From assembly GCA_024277835.1 (NCBI GenBank), contig JAJRUK010000344.1:1-10763 (forward strand): DNA of 10,763 bases, written 5' to 3'. Each line of letters starts with the position of its first letter. The stretch's first letter is position 1. A program made the position numbers and the translations under genes. The DNA is from Planctomycetota bacterium. GTDB taxonomy: Bacteria > Planctomycetota > Phycisphaerae > UBA1845. This document shows positions 6,256 to 10,763 of this stretch, piece after piece. The notes below the pieces were generated by a model. The model searched no databases. It was not told where the DNA came from and saw nothing but the letters and a program-made list of their open reading frames with translations.

Positions 6256-7245
6256 TTAGAACGAGGCTAGCGATAACTCAACGACGCGCTGACAGAGCTG
6301 CGCGAAGTCGATGCCGACTCTCGCTGCGGCTTTTGGCACGAGCGAGTGACTCGTAAATCCCGGTATCGTGTTGACTTCCAACAGTTCCAGCTCTCCCGTA
6401 GTTTCGTCCAGCATCCAGTCAACCCGTGAGAGAACGCGACAGCCCAGTGCCCGATGCACGATGAGGCTAAGCTCCTGAACGCGCGTAACAGCATCACCAG
6501 GGATGTCCAAGTCAAACAGGTACTCGGTGTCGTCGTCGAGATACTTCGCCTGATAGTCGTAGAACTCTCGCTTGGTTCGGATTTCGCAAACCGGAAGCGC
6601 TTCATCGCCGAGGATGCCCACGGTTAACTCCGGTCCGCGGACGAACCGTTCGATAAGCGCTTCGCCGTACTTCGCGACGACCTGATTTGCTGCGACCTGG
6701 AGAGCGCCCTTGGATCGAGCGATGGTCATATCGACGCTGCTGCCCGAATCGACAGGTTTAACGACGGCGGGAACGCCCATGCGATCGGCCACGCCTTCAA
6801 CATTGTCCTTTGAGATAACTTCAAAAGCCGGGGTCTTCACGCTCGCGTCGATCGCAAGCTGCTTCGTTGTTGCCTTGTTCATCGCGGCGCGAGAGGCGTC
6901 CGCGCCGCAACCGCTATAGCGAATGCCGCGCCGATCCAACTCCTGCTGAACCGCGCCGTCTTCGCCGAACTCCCCGTGGAGGGCGATAAAAACGAAATCG
7001 ACCGGAATATCGAGCGCGGCGAGGTCATCTGACGAGATGTCACGCATGATGGGGCGGTGTCCGAGTTTCGATAGCGCTTCATGGACAGCAGCACCGCTTT
7101 GCAGGCTGACGTCGCGCTCTGCGCCGGGACCGCCGGCGAGAACCAGCATATCGAGAGGCTCTATCCAGCGGTGCGAGCGCGGCGCGATGCGCCTGACAGA
7201 TCGTGCCTTTGGTTTCGCGATCGCGGTTGTATCTATGATCGCCAT
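6256..7245 (-). CDS. ddl: D-alanine--D-alanine ligase
   Basis: This cytosolic ATP-grasp enzyme of 329 residues joins two D-Ala molecules, using ATP, to give the dipeptide added by MurF. Visible hallmarks are GGPGAERDVSLQSG (38-51), LHGEFGEDGAVQ (89-100), the ATP-grasp lysine and serine loop in VVKPVDSGSSVDM (161-173), ERFVRGPELTVG (199-210), SRVDWMLD (273-280), and the metal- and substrate-binding EVNTIPGFTSHSLVP (290-304). The usual GSSVG reads GSSVD here. The N-terminus carries about 30 extra residues rich in K and R (AKPKARSVRRIAPRSHRW), so the protein is somewhat longer than typical Ddl of about 305-310 residues. The ATG at 7245 has GGGAG 9 nt upstream and overlaps the end of murB by 13 nt, suggesting translational coupling. 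Confidence 0.95.
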   Translation of the reverse strand: MAIIDTTAIAKPKARSVRRIAPRSHRWIEPLDMLVLAGGPGAERDVSLQSGAAVHEALSKLGHRPIMRDISSDDLAALDIPVDFVFIALHGEFGEDGAVQQELDRRGIRYSGCGADASRAAMNKATTKQLAIDASVKTPAFEVISKDNVEGVADRMGVPAVVKPVDSGSSVDMTIARSKGALQVAANQVVAKYGEALIERFVRGPELTVGILGDEALPVCEIRTKREFYDYQAKYLDDDTEYLFDLDIPGDAVTRVQELSLIVHRALGCRVLSRVDWMLDETTGELELLEVNTIPGFTSHSLVPKAAARVGIDFAQLCQRVVELSLASF

Positions 7246-8150
7246 AAGACAAGACTCCCTTGTGTGGTCGGACGCCAGATGTCCACCTCAACCTCAAGAT
7301 CGATGTCGAACTCCTTGGATACACGTTCACGAACAACATCGATCAACGCAATGACGTCTGACGCGGTGGCTGACTTTCCTGCGACGATGAAGTTCGCGTG
7401 ACGCTCGGACACGCTGGCGTCACCAACAGAAGTCCCCTTAAGCCCAGCCCGGTCGATGAGCGCACCCGCAGCATGACCCGGCGGGTTCTTGAAAATGCAG
7501 CCAGCGCTATTCTCCGCAATGGGCTGAGATTCTACTTTGCCGGCCATGATTTCGTCGAACCGGTTGCGGGTTCGCTGCGGATCGCCGTCGGGCAACTCAA
7601 GCTCGACCGACGTTACAATGAGGCCATCGAGTTTCGATCGCCGGTATCCGAATTCGAGCACGTCGCTAGGGCGATCTTCGGTGGTTCCGTCTCGACTTAC
7701 AACACGGACCGTCTTCACGACGTCGCTGAATTCGCCGTGAGCGCCACCAGCGTTCATGCGTGTTGCCCCCCCAACCGTCGCGGGAATACCAGCCATGCAC
7801 TCAAGACCGGTGCGACCTTCGTAACTTTGTTCGCGGGCGAAAGGCATCAGATCGACCCCCGCGCCGACGCGACATCGGTCGCCATCTTGCAAAACGCGTT
7901 TGAAGGCCGGCGCATCCAATCGCACGACAACGCCATCGAATCCGTCGTCGCTAACGAGCACGTTCGCACCTGCACCAAGCACCTTAACGGGCACGCCTTC
8001 ACGCCGGGTACACAGAAGGAGCTTTGATAACTGCTTTTCGTCACGCGGACGGAACAGGTATCGCGCTCGCCCCCCCAGGCGAAACCACGTCAGCTTGGTC
8101 ATCGGAGCGTTCTGCTCGATCTGATTTGAGAAGTCTTGCCACCAACTCAT
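7233..8150 (-). CDS. murB: UDP-N-acetylenolpyruvoylglucosamine reductase (MurB)
   Basis: This cytosolic FAD enzyme of 305 residues reduces UDP-GlcNAc-enolpyruvate to UDP-MurNAc with NADPH. Motifs in order are TWFRLGG (21-27), the FAD-binding GAGANVLVSDDGF (59-71), GIPATVGG and MNAGGAHG (121-139), the catalytic-Arg motif GYRRSKL (168-174), the proton-donor motif SAGCIFKNP (215-223), and LEVEVDIW with the C-terminal glutamate (285-292). The proton donor is Cys where E. coli MurB has Ser; Cys at this site is known from other type-II-like MurB proteins. The ATG at 8150 gives the usual number of residues before TWFRLGG and has a weak GGAAG upstream. A TTG at 8180 has no ribosome-binding site, and an ATG at 8102 would cut the N-terminus. 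The start lies about 110 nt inside murC in another frame. Confidence 0.93.
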   Translation of the reverse strand: MSWWQDFSNQIEQNAPMTKLTWFRLGGRARYLFRPRDEKQLSKLLLCTRREGVPVKVLGAGANVLVSDDGFDGVVVRLDAPAFKRVLQDGDRCRVGAGVDLMPFAREQSYEGRTGLECMAGIPATVGGATRMNAGGAHGEFSDVVKTVRVVSRDGTTEDRPSDVLEFGYRRSKLDGLIVTSVELELPDGDPQRTRNRFDEIMAGKVESQPIAENSAGCIFKNPPGHAAGALIDRAGLKGTSVGDASVSERHANFIVAGKSATASDVIALIDVVRERVSKEFDIDLEVEVDIWRPTTQGSLVLWRS

Positions 8151-9555
8151 CCGCGATCTTCCATACGTCGCCTGCGCCAACGGTCATTACCAAATCGCCC
8201 GGTTCGAGCTGACTCGCAACGACCTCAGCCACATCATTCATATCCGGGATGTATCGCCCGGGACAACCCGCGGCAACCATCTTATCCACAAGTTGCTTTG
8301 ACGCACTCTCCTGCCCGGATTGCTCCTCTCGCGCTCCGTACACATCTGTCACAATCACTTTATGCGCATCGCCAAAGCTTGCCGCGAACATGGACATGAA
8401 ATGCATCGTACGGGCGGTCTGATGCGGTTGAAAAATGACCCAAAGGCGGCGCGGAAGATGCAACTCGCGTGCGGCGTCGAGCGTCACGCGGATTTCTGTC
8501 GGGTGATGGGCGTAGTCATCGACGACGGTCACTCCGTCCCACGTCCCGCGACAGGTCAGCCGCCGATCCATGCCACTGAAGTCCGGGAGCGCTTTCGCGA
8601 TCTTGTCTGCATCAGCCCCGGCGTGATGCGCGAGGGCAATCGCGGCGAGTGCGTTGCTAACCATGTAGCGACCCGGCAGCGAAAGTCGGGTCGCGCAATA
8701 ACCTTGGCCTTGATAAACGACATCAAACGAAAAGCATCCCCGATCGCTTTTCAAGTTCGCCGCTTGCCAGTCTGCTTCTGATTCAACCCCGAATGTTTCA
8801 ACGAGAGCATGACACGACTCAGCCGCCGCGACCGCGCACTTGTCTTCGCCGTTGCACACCAGGACGCCGCCCGACTCGACGTTGGACGCGAACTCCGCGA
8901 ACGCGCCGACGATTTCGTCAAGATCGCGATAGCAGTCCAGGTGATCCGGCTCGACGTTTAAGATGGCTGCGAACTTGGGATACAATCTCAAAAACGATCG
9001 ATCGAACTCGCACGACTCGACGATAAAGTGTGGCCCGGTCCCGATAGAACTGTTTCCGCCGAGTTGGGCGGATCGCGCGCCGATCGCAAAGGCGGGCGAC
9101 AACCCCGCTCGCTGAAAAAGATAAGCGGCCATGCCCGAGGTCGTGCTCTTGCCGTGTGTGCCGGCGATGGCGACGCCCTCGCGAAGTCCCATGAGTCCGC
9201 CGAGTAGTTCTGCGTATTTCAAAACGGGAAGCGCTCTCGAACGAGCCGCCCGCATTTCGGGATTGGTCTCGGGAATCGCGGCGCTGGCGACAACCAGTCT
9301 CACCTCGTCATCGACCTGCGACCCCGAGTGCCCGACCGCGACGCGCACCCCGGACGCGACAAGCTCGCCCATTCCGTCGAAGGGAGTCAGGTCGGACCCG
9401 GACACCTTCGCGCCGAAGTCTTTGAGAATCGCTGCCGCCCCACTCATACCGCTACCGCCGATGCCGACCATGTGTACGCGAAGATCACGAAGGTCTGGAA
9501 GAAAGACGACGGAGCGCGTCGAATTGCACGCAGACCCCTCTACTTCTTTTCGCAT
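8041..9555 (-). CDS. murC: UDP-N-acetylmuramate--L-alanine ligase (MurC)
   Basis: This 504-residue cytosolic Mur ligase adds L-Ala to UDP-MurNAc with ATP. The three Mur-ligase domains are visible: a Rossmann-like UDP-binding domain with HMVGIGGSGMSGAA (28-41); a central ATPase domain with the P-loop AGTHGKSTTSGM (131-142), ESCEFDRSFL (180-189) and NVEPDHLD (200-207); and a C-terminal domain with DDYAHHPTEI (346-355), FQPHQTART (375-383) and GAGDVWKIADEL (460-471). ESCEFDRSFL stands where many bacteria have an EADESD-like segment, a variant I associate with planctomycete MurC. The ATG at 9555 has GAGGGA 5 nt upstream. The tail after residue 472 (KSDRAERSDDQADVVS and on) is polar, not conserved, and overlaps the murB start. 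Confidence 0.95.
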   Translation of the reverse strand: MRKEVEGSACNSTRSVVFLPDLRDLRVHMVGIGGSGMSGAAAILKDFGAKVSGSDLTPFDGMGELVASGVRVAVGHSGSQVDDEVRLVVASAAIPETNPEMRAARSRALPVLKYAELLGGLMGLREGVAIAGTHGKSTTSGMAAYLFQRAGLSPAFAIGARSAQLGGNSSIGTGPHFIVESCEFDRSFLRLYPKFAAILNVEPDHLDCYRDLDEIVGAFAEFASNVESGGVLVCNGEDKCAVAAAESCHALVETFGVESEADWQAANLKSDRGCFSFDVVYQGQGYCATRLSLPGRYMVSNALAAIALAHHAGADADKIAKALPDFSGMDRRLTCRGTWDGVTVVDDYAHHPTEIRVTLDAARELHLPRRLWVIFQPHQTARTMHFMSMFAASFGDAHKVIVTDVYGAREEQSGQESASKQLVDKMVAAGCPGRYIPDMNDVAEVVASQLEPGDLVMTVGAGDVWKIADELVARLLKSDRAERSDDQADVVSPGGASAIPVPSA

Positions 9556-9562
9556 GGCGATC

Positions 9563-9577
9563 CCTCGTTATGCGAGG
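9563..9577 (-). promoter_or_regulatory. Small hairpin masking the murC ribosome-binding site
   Basis: On the minus strand, CCTCG (9577-9573) can pair with CGAGG (9567-9563) around a CATAA loop. The CGAGG arm overlaps the GAGGGA ribosome-binding site of murC. It lies in the 113-nt murG-murC gap, which otherwise shows no promoter or terminator I can support. Pairing could dampen initiation at murC. The stem is only 5 bp, so this is tentative. Confidence 0.25.
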
Positions 9578-9668
9578 CGGGTTGGACGCTTGGGTGCTCT
9601 TCAACCGCGCGGCAGAGACCGGAACCCACAAGCGTTACAGTTTGTTATCGGGAAGCGCTTCACAGAAG

Positions 9669-10763
9669 CTACACCGTTTCATGTAGCGCTACCACTTGCG
9701 ACAGTTTGAGAATCCGATCCGCAATCGCCGCCCCCGCGTCGATGCGCCCCAGCTCTTTGGCTGCCGCCCCCATCCGGTCGCGCAAATCGCTGTCAACCAT
9801 GAGCGACCTTAGCGATCCCCAAAGCGCGGGACCCTTTTTTTCTGGCGAAATCTCGTCGAGCAAAATCTGCGCGGCGGATGCTTGCGCCAAGCATCGTGCG
9901 TTCTCCAACTGATGCTGATCTCTATGATAGGGGTAGGGAAGCAGGATGGAAGGGCGTCCCAGTGCGGTTATTTCTGCGAGGGTCGATGCGCCGGCGCGAG
10001 AAACGACGAGATCGGCCGCGGCGAGGGCGTCGGCCATGCGGTCCGTGAAGGCGAGGACGGTTGCCGAGATTTTTTTCTCTGCGTAGGCGTTTTTCACGCG
10101 AGCAAGGTCTGCATCGCCGGTCAGGTGGAGTAGCTGCCAGTCTTTTTGAGCGGCAAGCTTCTCGACGATGGCGATGAGGGCGTCGTTGATTGATCGCGCG
10201 CCCTGCGACGCTCCGGTGACCAAAAGCGTTTTCTTATTCGGCGCGATTTTGAAAGCTTCGACGCCCGCTTCGCGGGTCGCGCCGCGGAAAGCGGGTCGAA
10301 TCGGACAGCCAACAATGGCTAGCTCGCAAGGCTTGAGGAACGTTCGCGTCGCTTCCCACTGTGCGAAAACAACTCTCACACGACCGGCGAGGAACCGATT
10401 CGCTTTGCCGGGTTTTGCGTCGGGGTTGAGAATGGCTGTCGGGATTCCCGCTCGGTTGGCTTCGAGAATTGCCGGCACGGACGCAAGCCCCCCTGTTCCC
10501 AGTACGAAAATCGGCGATCGGGCGGAGATTCTTTCGCAGCATAGATATCTTGCGGAGCGCCACCCCTTGATGATGGAAGGCCAGCGCCAGGGGTGCTTCG
10601 AGATTTGACGGAGGGGTTGGCGGACGACCTCGAACTCCGACCGACCCAGAATTCGCTCGTCAACGCGGCGGTCGGTGCAGAAGAATAAGAACTGGCAGTC
10701 GGGAACCCGATCTCGCAGTGCTTCGGCGATTGCCAGGGCCGGGTAGATATGCCCACCGGTACC
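9669..10763 (-). CDS. murG: UDP-N-acetylglucosamine--N-acetylmuramyl-(pentapeptide) pyrophosphoryl-undecaprenol GlcNAc transferase (MurG), 5' end beyond the right edge
   Basis: This is an open reading frame of 364 codons running into the right edge; only some 10-15 N-terminal residues should be missing. MurG is a membrane-associated GT-B glycosyltransferase that moves GlcNAc from UDP-GlcNAc to lipid I, giving lipid II. The visible part opens with GTGGHIYPALAIAEAL (1-16), the glycine-rich N-terminal loop. It continues with VLGTGGLASVPAILEA (88-102), the second glycine loop, then GCPIRPAF (152-159), LLVTGASQGARSINDAL (180-196) and LLHLTGD (211-217). The UDP-GlcNAc-binding region is DLVVSRAGASTLAEITALGR (251-270) followed by LLPYPYHRDQHQLENA (274-289). 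The usual HEQN-xxPG segment reads ILNPDAKPGKANRFLA here (111-126), a clear departure. It is followed by murC after 113 nt, as in dcw clusters. Some gene callers may start it at an internal GTG at 10478, which would wrongly remove a third of the domain. Confidence 0.93.
   Translation of the reverse strand, partial: GTGGHIYPALAIAEALRDRVPDCQFLFFCTDRRVDERILGRSEFEVVRQPLRQISKHPWRWPSIIKGWRSARYLCCERISARSPIFVLGTGGLASVPAILEANRAGIPTAILNPDAKPGKANRFLAGRVRVVFAQWEATRTFLKPCELAIVGCPIRPAFRGATREAGVEAFKIAPNKKTLLVTGASQGARSINDALIAIVEKLAAQKDWQLLHLTGDADLARVKNAYAEKKISATVLAFTDRMADALAAADLVVSRAGASTLAEITALGRPSILLPYPYHRDQHQLENARCLAQASAAQILLDEISPEKKGPALWGSLRSLMVDSDLRDRMGAAAKELGRIDAGAAIADRILKLSQVVALHETV

Noticed and set aside
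5630..6259. 209-codon plus-strand reading frame opposite ftsQ
   Set aside because: It lies wholly antisense to a well-supported FtsQ frame and shows no domain signature.
7398..8027. 209-codon plus-strand reading frame opposite murB
   Set aside because: It is antisense to the conserved MurB motifs, a typical shadow in GC-rich coding DNA.
9131..9912. Plus-strand reading frames opposite murC and murG
   Set aside because: They cover conserved MurC/MurG coding sequence on the other strand, have compositionally biased translations and no ribosome-binding sites.

Overview
This window looks like a chromosomal segment of a Gram-negative-type bacterium, probably of the phylum Planctomycetota (Phycisphaerae or a near relative). 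That placement is an inference. It rests on a murG-murC-murB-ddl-ftsQ cell-wall cluster that runs out after ftsQ with no ftsA or ftsZ, on planctomycete-flavoured variants of MurC, FtsQ and the TIM-barrel protein, and on a secreted beta-helix protein with a DLNPPPGAIQST-like N-terminus. The DNA is moderately GC-rich. No tRNA, rRNA, CRISPR array or transposase gene is visible.

Layout, left to right. (1) Positions 1-600, minus strand: the N-terminal 200 residues of an exported right-handed beta-helix protein that continues past the left edge. (2) Positions 601-1083: a 483-base divergent intergenic region holding a candidate minus-strand promoter, a perfect TATAAT on the plus strand and the first copy of a 40-bp palindrome-bearing repeat. 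(3) Positions 1084-2466, plus strand: a 12-helix MFS-type transporter, the only plus-strand gene. (4) Positions 2467-2740: the convergent junction, with the second, inverted copy of the 40-bp repeat and then a ~129-bp inverted-repeat, MITE-like element between CTAAG direct repeats. (5) Positions 2741-10763, minus strand: eight co-directional genes. In transcription order they are murG (start beyond the right edge), murC, murB, ddl, ftsQ, two polytopic membrane proteins and a xylose-isomerase-like TIM-barrel protein.

Five of these eight genes act together. MurG makes lipid II on the inner membrane. MurC adds L-Ala to UDP-MurNAc, MurB makes UDP-MurNAc, and Ddl supplies D-Ala-D-Ala. FtsQ is a bitopic division-site protein. 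The order is that of the 3' half of the classical dcw cluster. Where ftsA-ftsZ would normally follow, there are two 7-helix proteins of similar architecture and unknown function, and they are the most interesting proteins here. Spacing is tight in the core: murC and murB overlap by about 110 nt, murB and ddl by 13 nt, and ddl-ftsQ are 17 nt apart. It is looser after ftsQ, with gaps of 154, 116 and about 80 nt. Co-transcription of the last three genes with the wall genes is therefore plausible but unproven.

I do not see a clear new multi-gene defence or mobile system. The unusual items are the MITE-like element, the inverted 40-bp repeats flanking the transporter, the out-of-frame murC/murB overlap, the loss of expected acidic residues in the TIM-barrel protein, and the membrane-protein pair at the end of the division cluster.
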